64,000 bases of DNA from Procambarus clarkii (lineage: Eukaryota > Arthropoda > Malacostraca > Decapoda > Cambaridae). A model generated the notes under the pieces. The model was given only the letters and a program-made list of their open reading frames with translations, was not told the origin of the DNA and made no database searches. The DNA lies in NCBI RefSeq assembly GCF_040958095.1, contig NC_091193.1:26993760-27057759 (forward strand). Direction: 5' to 3'. Below are positions 1 through 11,872 of this stretch, piece after piece (position 1 is the first letter of the stretch; the number at the start of each line of letters is the position of its first letter). Both the position numbers and the translations under genes were made by a program.

Positions 1-2113
1 GCTTAACCGAGAAGCTAAAGTCAAATTACAAGGAAAAACATCGACCTTAAAGAGGCGGGAAAATGGAACTCCACAGGGAGGAATACTAAACCTCTTCCTC
101 TTCAACTGTCTCATGGAACAACTCATGAAGCTCAAGTTACAGAAAGCCAAACTACTGAACAATGCAGACGACTTTGTGGTCATCATCAATGGCAAAGGTG
201 CAAGGAACCATGCACAAAAATGCCTTGATATTATCAGCAAGGAAGCGGAACGCAAAGCAGTGAAAATAAACAGCAATAAAACAAAAGCAATGACCGTTAA
301 AATGAGAACTCAAGACGTCAGACTGGCAATACAAGGACAAGAAATTGAGTGGGTTACCTCTTTTCAATACCTGGGAGTCATAATAGACAACCAGTTGAAA
401 TTCACTCAAGAAATTGAATATCTTCGACAAAGCTGTAAAGCCAGAAACCTAGCTTTGCGCTCCCTGACCAGTCTTAGCGAGGGTGCATCTCTACCAGTAC
501 TCAAAATGTACTTCATTCAAGCAGTTAGGTCACTCATTGACTATGCTGCTCCTGCTCTTACATCCCTCAGTGATAACCAATGGGAGAAACTGGAAGTGTC
601 TCAAAATGATGCCCTCAGAACAATGCTGGGAGCACCTATATGGACGCGTAGAGAGAACCTTAGAATGGAAACCAACTTACCAGCATTAGAAAACAGGATC
701 AAACAAAGGATAGCCACCATAACAACAAAACTTGTTGGAACCACCGCCAGACTGCCAATCAAAGACAGCATACACAGATCGCTTCAGAAAAACCTTCAAT
801 ATAGAACAAGCACATGGATAGATAATCTGATCAAGATTCTAGAGAAAGTGGACTTGAACTGTACCATTAAAAACAAAGGAGAAGATAGACCATATCAACA
901 CTTTCGGCAGCCTCCTCCATGGGAAGAATCGAGTCTAAAGATAATCATTAAAGGATTACCAGTTAAAAAATCTGCATGTGACTCGCAGAGGCTCAAAGCA
1001 GTCACAGAACAACAAATGAAAACCATCTCAAGACCTGTAACGACTCACATCTTCACAGACGGATCAGTTGATCAAGAAAGAGGTTCTGCTGGGGCAGCAG
1101 TTTACACTACCAGCCATGAAGCTTACTGGAGCATGAATAGTGGGTGCTCAACATTGCAAACAGAATTATATGCCCTGAAGGAGGGCTTAAACTATACAAT
1201 TGAGAATAATTTACATGATGTCATCATTCATACCGACTCTAGATTTTTGCTCCAGGCATTGTTATCCAATCAGCACTGAGATAATATACAACTCACAGAA
1301 ATCCAACATATAGGAAAAGAAGCCCACAATCTAGGGCTGTCAATCACCCTAAATTGGATACCAAGTCACATTGGCATAGAAGGTAATGAAAAGGCAGACT
1401 CACTAGCAAAACCTGCCACTGCTCTACCTTTTGTACAGGTTCAAATACCTTCAAGTTTTTCACAGATTAAGGAGCAAATCAAGAAGAAAACACTCTCAAC
1501 TAACAAAAGTCGCCACAGAGTCAAAGTAGCGGAAGGAAGATCCACTGCGATATGGTACGAACAAGCCACTGGTTACTACTTTTTCAAGCCTGGCAAAAAG
1601 ATATCTAGAGACATTGCAGTAGCCATACACAGACTCAGACATGGTTACAAGTGCTGCTGGGAGGTAATGAACCCAATAGTTAAAGAGTGTCACATCTGTG
1701 GAACAGAAGCAGAGGCGCCACTATTGCACTACTTACTGGAATGTGAAGCTACTGAAGCCCTGCGCATCAAACTCAACATTGATCCAACGACAGCAGCTGC
1801 ATTAGATGCACATTCCACCGCGATTACAATGGTTAGAAAAGTCGTTGAGAAATGGGACTCACTAGTGAGCATTCTGCATCTACATCCGCCTCCAAGATAA
1901 TGTTATTAAAACAAGACTAAAACCAGTACACAAAAACAGAAGCGAAAAATAAACCGGGAAAACGAAGGCATCCCCACCTCCTTTTAAAACTTTGACCCAA
2001 ATATCACAGTAACAAGGTTATCGCGAATAACCAAACTCAATTACGTGCTCACCATAGCCCGTGCTACATGGACACTTCTTTCTGAGTAGCTAAATCTAAA
2101 ACAACAACAACAA
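1..2113 (+). mobile_element. 5'-truncated RNase H-bearing non-LTR retrotransposon (LINE)
   Basis: The window opens inside the RT domain of a LINE. A single long frame runs to 1900. It is followed by about 200 bp of non-coding 3' UTR and a short AAC-repeat tail at about 2099-2113. The order RT, RNase H, C-terminal Zn knuckle and simple-repeat tail is typical of I/Jockey-group LINEs. The 5' part lies outside the window, so the full length and target-site duplication cannot be judged. Confidence 0.85.
2..1900 (+). pseudogene. LINE ORF2 C-terminal half: RT, RNase H and Zn knuckle, one internal stop
   Basis: This polyprotein would copy LINE RNA into DNA at the nick. The frame is open from base 2 to a TGA at 1277-1279, and continues in the same frame from 1280 to the TAA at 1898-1900, so one nonsense codon separates two otherwise intact halves. 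RT motif B reads NGTPQGGIL (about 62-88). The catalytic box reads NADD (about 161-172), where YADD is usual, so the Tyr is lost. RNase H follows: TDGS near 1058, TELYAL near 1162, TDS near 1232, and after the stop IPSHIGIEGNEKAD near 1360. The C-terminus has a CHIC...H...C knuckle near 1690-1745. The RT box change and the stop argue that it is dead. The clade (I-like or Jockey-like) is not settled. Confidence 0.85.
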
Positions 2114-2480
2114 AGTCAAGTATCGGACATATATATAGGCAGGAGAGAGAGGTGAAGTGAAGTGAGGTACAATGAAAAAATGAATGGGAATTAGATGGAT
2201 ATAAATAAGAACTGCACAAGGCCTATTGGCCCATACAAGGCTCCCATAGGTACCCATTAATGGTTTATTGTCCCATAGAATAAGAGCTGCATCAATAGGC
2301 CCATACATGGATAATAATAGCATAAGATAGTAAATATTTACAATTAATTAGCGAGACAAATGTGTATTAATGATCCTACTCAAATTACCCTTCCATTGAT
2401 CTATCAAAAATGGATCTAAGTTATATTAACCACTGCTAATGTTCAAATTACATTCTTTTGTAATCTGTATTAAAGCAAAT
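2114..2480 (-). mobile_element. Probable PLE-B 3' non-coding region
   Basis: No gene is visible here. The segment contains GGCCTATTGGCCCATAC at about 2219. That is the complement of the tail seen just after the stop codon of PLE-A copies (compare about 20337 and 5288). It also lies downstream, on the minus strand, of the PLE-B coding remnant. I infer 3' flank of PLE-B. The boundary with the LINE tail on the left is approximate. Confidence 0.4.
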
Positions 2481-2559
2481 TAAGTTATGTTCCTATTGAA
2501 GGTGCTTTTACAATTCGTTATTGAAGAAGTCATCTCTTAATCAATTTGGTGAGAATTTT

Positions 2560-3690
2560 TTGACAGATGAACAAACAAAGCATTAGACAATTGGCCATGT
2601 CTTACAGAGTATTTATGTTACGAAATTCTACATTTCAAATCTTTAGATGTTTGCCCAACATAGAACTTATTACAGTCTTTACAAGGTACTTTATAAATGA
2701 CACAATTATCACTACGAGGGCTGTTTCTAACTAATAGCTTACCAACAGTGTTTTCGTAACTGAACAATACATGTATATCAAAAACATGTAGGCCTTGACC
2801 ATATTTTCAAACCTAGAAAAATATGGTAAACATAACACATTCTTTGGGCGAATTCTTTCACTGCATATATTATTATAATATGTGCGACGTACTTTGATAC
2901 GGCAAACTTCCAAAAAAACTCAGTGGATAACAAAGCTTGAGAGCAATAGAATTAATATTCTTAAACCCTTCATTTAAGAATTCTGGACTAACAACCCGAA
3001 GAGCTCTTAGATACATAGAGGAAAAAATTTATTTTTTTCACATTGTATCTATGCCCTGAGAAATAATGAACATAAGATAAATTATTCGTAGGTTTTCTGT
3101 AGACACTAAACTTTAGTGAAGAATCTTCCCTATGAATAAGTATATCTCGGAATGGCAAACATTTATCAATTTCAGTCTCCATAGTAAATTTTATGGAGGT
3201 GACTTGGTCATTAAGTTTGGCTACAAATTCCTCTGTGTTTACATCTGAAGGCCTTATACACAAAATATCATCAACATATCTAAACCATGGAATGATTCCA
3301 GGGGTAATTTTTGAAACAAATTTCTTTCTGAAGAATTCCATGTACAAGTTTGAAAGCAATGGCGATAAAGGATTCCCCATTGCCACTCCAAAAGTCTGTA
3401 AAATAATACTCATGTTTAAAGGTAAATTTACATTCTTTAATGCACAACTTAACAAGATTGACAATAATATCAACAGAAAGAGGTAAAACATGATTCATTA
3501 GTTCACGAGCAAGATAATTAAGAATATCATCAACCGGTACCTTTGTAAACATGGAACAAACGTCAAGACTGATTAACTTTACATCAGGAGTGACTGGGAC
3601 ACTATTCAGTTTGTTAACTAATTCAAGAGAATTTGTCAAATGAGAAGGGAAATAGTTCCTAACAATGGAGACAAGATTTTGGTAAGCCAT
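2560..3690 (-). pseudogene. Penelope-like element B: RT and GIY-YIG remnant
   Basis: This is the minus-strand remnant of an endonuclease-bearing Penelope-like retroelement. The first part (3690 down to about 3280) carries the motif A region, SLDVCSMFTKVPVDDI. After a frameshift the second part (about 3450 down to 2988) shows GVAMGNPLSPLLSNLYMEF, then FRYVDDIL with the catalytic YVDD, then LPFRDILI. Further down, at about 2700-2610, the minus strand reads VIYKVPCKDCNKFYVGQT, the GIY-YIG nuclease start with its paired cysteines, followed by an in-frame stop. There is at least one frameshift and one nonsense codon, so it is inactive. The sequence differs clearly from PLE-A, so it is a second family. 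The 5' end stops at the 28-bp minisatellite. Confidence 0.85.
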
Positions 3691-3697
3691 TTAGAAA

Positions 3698-3973
3698 ACT
3701 TGTAAGAAATGGATCCCACAGAACCCCCCTTAAGAAATGGATCCCACAGAACCCCCCTTAAGAAATGGATCCCACAGAACCCCCCTTAAGAAATAGATCC
3801 CACAGAACCCCCCTTAAGAAATGGATCCCACAGAACCCCCCGTAAGAAATGGATCCCACAGAACCACCCTTAAGAAATGGATCCCACAGAACCCCCCGTA
3901 AGAAATGGATCCCACAGAACCCCCTTAAGAAATGGATCCCACAGAACCCCCCGTAAGAAATGGATCCCACAGA
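3698..3973 (+). repeat. 28-bp minisatellite, about 10 copies
   Basis: Tandem units begin AAGAAATGGATCCCACAGAA and end in a C-run of variable length plus TT or GT. The array starts only a few bases from the truncated 5' end of PLE-B. Unit length varies by one base in the C-run. Open frames across it are repeat artefacts. Confidence 0.95.
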
Positions 3974-4608
3974 TCAAGGGTACCAAGGGAGTGAGGGGAG
4001 GGGTTCAGACGTGTCGTCGTCGCGCTCCGTGAAAAAACTCGAATAAACCTTTTTTTTTTTTAGGATTACAACCATGGATTACGGACCACAGTGATCACGA
4101 AGTGCATAGTGACCCATAGGAAAGTTGAATACAGTAATTAACAATGGAACTTTGAGTGAAATAAAGAATAAACGTAGACCACATGAGAGCAGTGCCACCA
4201 GCCGCATGGGTACATGCATATAGGCGATATACATCACATATAGCGAGCAGTGATACGTTCAACAGTGAAGTGGAACGTCTAACAGTGTGTGGAAAGTGGA
4301 ACGTGTGGAAAGTCTCGGAGAATTACACATAGAAAGAAATAGAAATGTAAATTTGTGGGAGTATGAGGCATCAGGCAGTGTTTACACCACAGCCACGAGG
4401 CCTACAGTGTATGGGTCGTCCCTCAGTGATAATATACTGGCAATATATATATATTGTAATACGGGAATGTGGATTTAGGAACTAGTAATAGAGTAAGTCA
4501 ATACCATTACAAGCCGGAAAGTAAGCAGAAAATCCTTAGGATAATACAGGCAAATAATTCGGTGTTATAAATCAAGGAACTGGCAACGGGTGGCATCCAC
4601 CCAGACCT
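3974..4608. other. No gene recognised
   Basis: A T-run lies near 4050 and a short (TA) tract near 4445. There are several imperfect echoes of GTGGAACGTNTAACAGTG around 4250-4310. I see no protein family, RNA gene or clear element end. It may be untranslated sequence of an unidentified transposon. Confidence 0.4.
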
Positions 4609-4858
4609 GGGGCCAGATTCACAAAAGCACTTACGAACCTGTACATCTTTTCTCAATCTTTGGCAGCTTTGTTTCCAATTATTAAACAGTTAATGAGCTC
4701 CGAAGCAGCAGGAGGCTGTTTATAACAATAACAACAGTTGATTGGGAGGTTTTCATGCCAGTAAACTGTTTAATAAATGTAACCAAAGCCATCAAAGATT
4801 GAGGAAAGATGTACACATTCGTAAGTATTTGCGTAAGTACTTTTGTGAATCTAGCCCC
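4609..4858. mobile_element. 250-bp foldback MITE-like element
   Basis: The left end, GGGGCCAGATTCACAAAAGC, and the complement of the right end, GGGGCTAGATTCACAAAAGT, start long imperfect terminal inverted repeats of about 80-95 bp each. Together they account for most of the element. No ORF is present. No convincing target-site duplication is seen. The right end abuts a 5'-truncated PLE-A copy. It is a non-autonomous foldback element by structure; the superfamily is unknown. Confidence 0.75.
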
Positions 4859-4860
4859 AT

Positions 4861-5297
4861 TTACTATGAAACCAAAAAAACGGCCAACCTACTCATGAAA
4901 AACTCTCCAGACACAAAGCAGAACGCCTTAAAGGAGACCAACGTACGTCGTCTATGCCTTCAAATGCCCACTTGGGGACGGTAAGCCTCAAAGAACTCAG
5001 TATATAGGCAAGACAACAACATCTCTTTCTAGGCGATTAACGATGCATAAGCAACAGGGCTCCATAAAGGAACATATAATCTCTTCCCACAACCAGACCA
5101 TCACCAGAGAAGTCTTAACAGACAACACAGAAATCATCAATAGATACAGCGATAGCAGGCGGCTCGACATCTGCGAAGCACTACACATCAAGAAGTCAAC
5201 ACCAGCAATCAACAGCCAATTAATGCACAACTATATTCTACCCACTTCAAGACTCCGAACCAATATAGAAGCATCAAGAGGAAGTATGGGCCAATAG
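4861..5297 (+). pseudogene. PLE-A copy 1: GIY-YIG C-terminus, frameshifted
   Basis: This matches the last quarter of the intact PLE-A ORF (compare 7942-8369), so it is 5'-truncated. A 4-bp insertion near 4942 breaks the frame just before the GIY-YIG start. After it the frame recovers YIGKTTTSLSRRLTMHKQQG and the C-terminal EALHIKKSTPAIN to a stop at 5295-5297. It is a dead copy. It differs from the full-length copy at many positions, so the two represent distinct insertion ages or subfamilies. Confidence 0.9.
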
Positions 5298-6200
<903 letters not shown>

Positions 6201-6329
6201 AGAAATAGCAACATCGACCATAGTATCCGTACCCGCATTGAACAACACCTCGACATCCTCACAGACCAACATCACCTCAGCACTGAAACAAGGATTATCA
6301 AGAAACTAACAACATTATATGGAGGACCT

Positions 6330-8369
6330 ATGGCAATTCCACGACCAAGAGATGGCTTCCTGAACCTTGCAGGAATTAACCTCACTGAGGACCAAGTCAC
6401 TCTCCTAAATCTGGGCATAAACTGTCATGTTATGTCCAGACCGAGTGAAATGGCCCGGAAAGTGGAGTTGGAAATTCTGTTGGACGACATATTCGACCTC
6501 GAGACACAAAAGAAGGTCACTACCAAAGATACCTTACAAGCAGAACTTATTGCAGAAGGAGGAAAGAATCGAGGCAACTACAGAAGCACCATACTGTCCC
6601 CCGAGCTTAGAGCGGCAGCTAAAAGCCTTCGTGAGAACAAGGAGATAGTTGTCAGGAGAGGTGACAAGTCGCCAATATATGTCATTCTTAAAAAAGACGA
6701 ATATCTGGCGAAAATGAACATCATACTCTCTGACCAAACTAAGTTCCAAAGGGTAACGAAGGACACTACAGCCGAATTAAAAGCAAAGGTTAACAAACTG
6801 ATCGAAACTGTGAACGCCAAGAAATCCGGACTCCACCTGCCAAAGATCATTGGGGAATATAAACCTGGATATGCGTATGGAAATGTCAAGACGCACAAGC
6901 CTGGAAACCCACTTCGGCCAATCATTAGCCAGATACCCACACCCACGTACAGATTGGCGAAGCGACTCAACGGCCTGCTGACTCCTTATGTTCCTTGCGC
7001 CTTCAGCCTGAAGTCTCCAAAGGAATTTGTGGACTTACTGCGGGGCGCACGGGCCACAGGGATAAGAGCCTCGTTGGACGTAGAATCGCTGTTCACCAAC
7101 GTACCTGTGGACGAGACAATCGGAATGATAGCCGACAGAGTGTATCGTGATCCAGCCTGTACTCCTCTTGACATGCCAGAAAGTATTCTGAGGAAACTAC
7201 TCCAAGCTTGTACTAAAGAGGCACCCTTCTTGAGCCCGGATGGGCACATGTATAAGCAAGTAGATGGGGTCGCCATGGGTTCTCCCCTAGGTGTCCTGTT
7301 TGCAAACTTCTACATGGGTACCATCGAGCAAAAAGTCTTAGTCGACATGAACTTGAAACCGGCCATATACTGCAGGTATGTTGACGACATTTTTACACAG
7401 GTACCTGATGTCAGACATCTGCAGGAGTTGAAGGAGGCATTTGAGCAGAGTTCCGTGCTGCGTTTCACTTACGAGACGGAAAAGGATGGGAAGCTGCCTT
7501 TTCTAGATGTAACAGTCATGGAAAAGGGCGGAGGTTTCCACACTGCAGTCTACACAAAGGAAACAAACATAGGAATGTGCCTGAATGCCAACAGCGACTG
7601 CCCTGACAGGTACAAGAGGAGTGTTGTTAACGCATACGTCGACCGTGCTCTCAGCCACAGCTCAGAATGGAAGCAAGTCGACGAAGAACTCTGTAGGGTA
7701 AGGCAGGTTCTAGTCAATAACGGCTTCTCCAATGGTTTCATCGAAGACATCGTAAGAAGGAAAGTGAAAAGCCATGCAACCTCCGAAGAGACAACTAACA
7801 CAACACCTATACCCCCTATTAGACTATTTTACAGGAACTTCTTTTCCACAGCTCATAGAACAGAGGAAAGGGTCCTGAAAGATATTGTTAATAGAAACGT
7901 TATCCCAACAGACAAAAATCAGAGGATACAACTGACGATTTACTATAAAACCAGAAAAACGGCCAGCCTACTCATGAGAAACTCTCCAGACACGAAACAG
8001 AACGCTTTAAAAGAGACTAACGTCGTCTATGCCTTCAAATGCCCACTTGGGGACTGTAAGCTCCAAAAAACCCAGTATATAGGCAAGACAACAACATCTC
8101 TTTCTAGGCGTTTAACGATGCATAAACAACAGGGCTCCATTAAGGAACATATAATCTCTTCCCATAACCAAACCATCGCCAGAGAAATCCTAGTAAACAA
8201 CACAGAAATCATCGATAGATACAGCGATAGCAGGCGGCTTGACGTTTGCGAGGCACTACACATCAAGAAGTCAACACCAGCAATCAACAGCCAATTATTG
8301 CACAACTATATTCTACCCACCTCAAGACTCCGCTCCAATATAGAAGCATCAAGAAATATGGACCAATAG
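6330..8369 (+). CDS. Penelope-like retroelement polyprotein: RT plus GIY-YIG endonuclease
   Basis: A 679-residue reverse transcriptase and endonuclease that mediates PLE retrotransposition in the nucleus. RT motif A is SLDVESLFTNVPVDE with Asp at about 250. GVAMGSP starts at about 313. YRYVDDIF carries the catalytic YVDD at 350-353. LPFLDV is at 389-394. The C-terminal GIY-YIG nuclease has VVYAFKCP near 565, cysteines 571 and 576, YIG near 583, an Arg pair at 593-594, MHKQQG, SSHN and the catalytic-type Glu at about 641 in EALHIKK. The frame is open upstream to 6165 without another ATG. Residues encoded at 6201-6329, such as RTRIEQHLDILTDQHHLS, look like genuine PLE N-terminus. The true start is therefore probably upstream or added by splicing, and 6330 is only the first ATG. 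All key residues are present, so it could be functional. Confidence 0.93.
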   Translation: MAIPRPRDGFLNLAGINLTEDQVTLLNLGINCHVMSRPSEMARKVELEILLDDIFDLETQKKVTTKDTLQAELIAEGGKNRGNYRSTILSPELRAAAKSLRENKEIVVRRGDKSPIYVILKKDEYLAKMNIILSDQTKFQRVTKDTTAELKAKVNKLIETVNAKKSGLHLPKIIGEYKPGYAYGNVKTHKPGNPLRPIISQIPTPTYRLAKRLNGLLTPYVPCAFSLKSPKEFVDLLRGARATGIRASLDVESLFTNVPVDETIGMIADRVYRDPACTPLDMPESILRKLLQACTKEAPFLSPDGHMYKQVDGVAMGSPLGVLFANFYMGTIEQKVLVDMNLKPAIYCRYVDDIFTQVPDVRHLQELKEAFEQSSVLRFTYETEKDGKLPFLDVTVMEKGGGFHTAVYTKETNIGMCLNANSDCPDRYKRSVVNAYVDRALSHSSEWKQVDEELCRVRQVLVNNGFSNGFIEDIVRRKVKSHATSEETTNTTPIPPIRLFYRNFFSTAHRTEERVLKDIVNRNVIPTDKNQRIQLTIYYKTRKTASLLMRNSPDTKQNALKETNVVYAFKCPLGDCKLQKTQYIGKTTTSLSRRLTMHKQQGSIKEHIISSHNQTIAREILVNNTEIIDRYSDSRRLDVCEALHIKKSTPAINSQLLHNYILPTSRLRSNIEASRNMDQ

Positions 8370-8397
8370 GCTTTCTACAAACACTTCTATTCAATAC

Positions 8398-8812
8398 CCA
8401 TTGTTTCTGTTCTGTCTTGTGTTGATACTTTTAATACCCTATTAATATCCTCTAGTGTTCTGTCTTGTGTTAATGCCACATCATCCTTCCCACCTCACTC
8501 AAATGTAATGCCACATCACCCTTCCCACCTCACTCAAATGTAGATATAAAATCAGGGAAACGCAAGTTCTAATCAGTTGTGTATTTGTGAAGTCTTTGAA
8601 AATGTAATAAGTTTTACGAAACGCGCCCGTGTCGCGTCAGACTAGAAATAAAAATGAATTTTGGAGAAGTGATTTTTGATTTACCTCCAACAGTGAAGCA
8701 TAATGTACGAAAGATTGAGAAAATTCGTGTTAGAATTATTAATCTTACTTTTTCGGTCATATTTAATAATATATGTCTACAGGAAAGACTGCTACCAAAA
8801 TATACTAATATA
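8398..8812 (+). repeat. Right pLTR of full-length PLE-A
   Basis: Sense-oriented terminal region after the ORF stop. Bases 8398-8769 are the perfect inverse of 5829-6200. The remaining segment ends ...GCTACCAAAATATACTAATA before the (TA)n. The end GAAAGACTGCTACCAA recurs in the other copies. Confidence 0.9.
8654..8800 (+). CDS. Conserved small ORF in the pLTR (possible PLE N-terminal piece)
   Basis: The frame begins [17 protein letters not shown], continues [20 protein letters not shown] and then [10 protein letters not shown] before collapsing into the TA tract. The same reading frame, with mostly conservative changes, is present in the pLTRs at 5584, 18947 (minus) and 38902. Preservation across diverged copies suggests translation. 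PLE coding regions are known to begin within an upstream pLTR and to be joined to the body, in some cases by an intron, so this may encode the N-terminus in tandem copies. As a stand-alone protein it is unsupported. Confidence 0.4.
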
Positions 8813-8827
8813 TATATATATATATAT
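8808..8827. repeat. Short (TA)n at the PLE-A 3' end
   Basis: About 20 bp of TA directly after the pLTR end. It is the shortest of the PLE-associated TA tracts and the only one here without an opposed element on its far side. Confidence 0.9.
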
Positions 8828-9337
8828 CTTTTTAATTTAACTGCAATTAAGAGGGTTAGCTTATATAATAATTAGGCAGAGCAGTGATCGCTTACTACGA
8901 GGTCCAGATAATGGACCAATCGCGTGTTTACCTTCGATACAAACAACCTTTTGTGTTTGATCATCAACAATTAACTTGTGTCACACACATATGTATCCTT
9001 GACTGCGGCCAGTCTTGTCATTGTGTATGAAGACAACCACCTGTATGCAGCCAAATGTATACACTTCTAGTGAGCCGTATACATGGTGTTGAGAGCCTGG
9101 GCATTACCTGCGTGAGGGGACCAGCTTCCAGGGTTCCATTACCGTTCTGGACTTGTGTATTTCTGTATGTAGGTTAGATTAGCATTATAAAAGCACAACA
9201 ATCACCTTCTGTGGTTGATTGTTCAGTAAACCCCTGAACTATATGTTTAACACATCTTTAACCCTGTCCATGAAGGACAGAACATATATATATGCTGGTT
9301 AGCATTGTAAATGTCTGGCCACCTCTGTGGTACAAAA
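8828..9337. other. No gene recognised
   Basis: Mixed sequence between PLE-A and the Helitron. A small inverted motif, GGTCCAGATAATGGACC, lies near 8900. No coding frame, RNA gene or known element end is recognised. On the host-gene model it would be intron downstream of the 12182-12303 exon. Confidence 0.4.
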
Positions 9338-9452
9338 TCTATATAAATAAAAATGTAAATGTTCGTTTGTTCAAAATCGCCAAACTCGGAAGTTCTTCAC
9401 CGATTGCTTTGAATTTTTAACACATTCCATTCACACCCGAGTTGGTTTTTAT

Positions 9453-10382
9453 ATGTATACTATATACATGCCACGTCTGTGATGTATACTATATACATGT
9501 TACGTCTGTGATGTATACTATATACATGTCACGTCTGTGATGTATACTATATACATGTCACGTCTGTGATGTATACTATATACATGTTACGTCTGTGATG
9601 TATACTGTATACATGTCACGTCTGTGATGTATACTATATACATGTCACGTCTGTGATGTATACTATATACATGTCACGTCTGTGATGTATACTATATACA
9701 TGTCACGTCTGTGATGTATACTATATACATGTCACGTCTGTGATGTATACTATATACATGTCACGTCTGTGATGTATACTATATACATGTCACGTCTGTG
9801 ATGTATACTATATACATGTCACGTCTGTGATGTATACTATATACATGTCACGTCTGTGATGTATACTATATACATGTCACGTCTGTGATGTATACTATAT
9901 ACATGTCACGTCTGTGATGTATACTATATACATGTCACGTCTGTGATGTATACTATATACATGTCACGTCTGTGATGTATACTATATACATGTCACGTCT
10001 GTGATGTATACTATATACATGTCACGTCTGTGATGTATACTATATACATGTTACGTCTGTGATGTATACTATATAGATGCCACGTCTGTGATGTATACTA
10101 TATAGATGCCATGTCTGTGATGTATACTATATAGATGCCATGTCTGTGATGTATACTATATAGATGCCATGTCTGTGATGTATACTATATAGATGCCATG
10201 TCTGTGATGTATACTATATAGATGTTACGTCTGTGATGTATACTATATAGATGTCACGTCTGTGATGTATACTATATAGATGTTACGTCTGTGATGTATA
10301 CTATATAGATGTCACGTCTGTGATGTATACTATATACATGTTACGTCTGTGATGTATACTATATAGATGCCACGTCTGTGAT
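9453..10382 (+). repeat. 29-bp satellite inside Helitron 1, about 32 copies
   Basis: Units contain TATACTATATACATGTCACG and CTGTGATG. Early and middle units carry CATGTCACG; late units carry GATGCCACG or GATGCCATG, so variants are clustered. The unit resembles single-copy sequence just downstream (CCTACTATATAAATGCCACA at about 10671), which points to expansion of Helitron internal sequence. Confidence 0.95.
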
Positions 10383-10699
10383 GGAATTTTTTTTAAACTG
10401 TTTTTTGTGGTTTTCATGTGAGGCAAATCTTCGAAACCTCTTTACCGATTGATTTGAAATTTTGACACAACGTTGCATTCAAATAGACACGTATTTTTTA
10501 TATACCTACTTTATACATGCCTCACCTGTGACAGGAAAAAATGTTTTTTTTTTAAACAGTGCCATCTGTTGGACGTAAGAGCAGCATGCTGTAATCTCAG
10601 ACCTTTCTTCACCGATTGCTTTGAAACTTCGACACAACGTTCCATTGGAATACGTGCATGTTTTTATATGCCTACTATATAAATGCCACACCTGTGACA

Positions 10700-11450
10700 G
10701 GTAAATACATGTTTTGTTTTTTTAAACAGCGCCATCTGTTCAAAGTAATAGCAACACACACTATACTAAATATGTTATGATTCCATTTCAATGTTTCTGA
10801 TTACATTGATAAATTGAATTTTCATAGATTTCGATATATTTTCATTTTGATTTAATTATTTTGTGTGACATTGCATTGGAATTTAGCTGTATTGTTTACC
10901 ATACCATTCATTTTGTATGTATAAGTATAGATGCCACACCTGTGACAGGTAAAAACATGTTTTTTTTAAGAAATAGCTCCATCTGTTGCACGTAAGAGCA
11001 ACACACGGTATACTAAATATGTTACGATTCCATATCAATGTTTCCAATTGCATTGACAAATTGAATTTTCATTGATTTCGAATTCTTTTCATTTTGATTT
11101 AATTATTTTGTATGACATTGCGTTGGAATTGAGCTGAGTTTTTTATCATACCATTCATTTCGTGAGAATAAGTATAGATGCCACACCTGTGACAGGTAAA
11201 AACATGTTTTTTTTTTTAAGAAATAGCACCATCTGTTGCACGTAAGAGCAACACACGCTATACTAAATATGTTACAATTTCATTTCAATGTTTCCGATTT
11301 CATTGATAAATTGAATTTTCATTGATTTTTATTTATTTTCATTTTGATTTAATATTTTACAAGACATTGCACTGGAATTGAGCTGTGCTGTTTACCATAC
11401 CATTCATTTCATTAGTATAGTTCATTTTTTTTCAATGTTTTTCATTTCGT
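10700..11450 (+). repeat. Three about 250-bp direct subrepeats in Helitron 1
   Basis: The landmarks CCATCTGTTCAAAGTAATAG (about 10731), CCATCTGTTGCACGTAAGAG (about 10979) and the same again (about 11229) start successive units. Each continues through an AT-rich block with TTTCATTTTGATTTAAT and then GCCACACCTGTGACAGG. A related single unit is in Helitron 2 at about 51840. Confidence 0.85.
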
Positions 11451-11544
11451 TTGTTTAACTGTTTCTCTTATATTTCAGTGATTGGAACATCAGATCACAT
11501 GATGTTCCAAATTTTCTGATGGGAACATCATATTATTTGAGAAT

Positions 11545-11815
11545 GCATCGGACGAGGGAGTTGGGAATGGTGGGGAGGATGAAGAGACGGAAGTGGGGGA
11601 TGGTGGGGAGGATAAGGGGATGTGGGAGGGGGGAATGGTAGGGAGGACGAAGGGACAGGGCAGTGGTAGATGGTGGGGAGGATGAGGGGACGGTGGGGTG
11701 GGAAATAGTTAGGTTTACAAGGGGGCAGTGGGGGGAAGGGGAAGGTTGAGAAGACGTAGGAACGGGGATGAGGAAAATTGTGGGGAGGACTGGGAGACAG
11801 GGGAAGGATACTGTG
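11545..11815 (+). repeat. G/A-rich degenerate repeat near the Helitron 1 3' end
   Basis: Irregular units on the theme GGGAATGGTGGGGAGGA. The same kind of block occupies the corresponding place in Helitron 2 (about 52160-52530). Proline/serine-rich minus-strand ORFs here are compositional artefacts. Confidence 0.8.
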
Positions 11816-11872
11816 GCTCAGCAACGCACATGAGTTGCTGAGCCACAGCAACGTGTGGCCGGGTACAGCTAG

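Larger units (their letters stand above)
9338..11872 (+). mobile_element. Helitron-like non-autonomous element 1 with internal satellite
   Basis: It starts TCTATATAAATAAAAATG after an A, and ends GGGTACAGCTAG followed by T, fitting Helitron A/T insertion with 5'-TC and CTAG-3'. A stem-loop, TTGCTG-AGCCA-CAGCAA, lies about 25 bp before the end (about 11834-11851). There is no Rep/helicase ORF, so it is non-autonomous. Inside are the motif family TTCACCGATTGCTTTGAA, a 29-bp satellite, about 250-bp subrepeats carrying GCCATCTGTTG, and a G/A-rich stretch. Element 2 at 48587-52569 has matching ends and internal motifs, which supports both boundaries. Confidence 0.8.
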
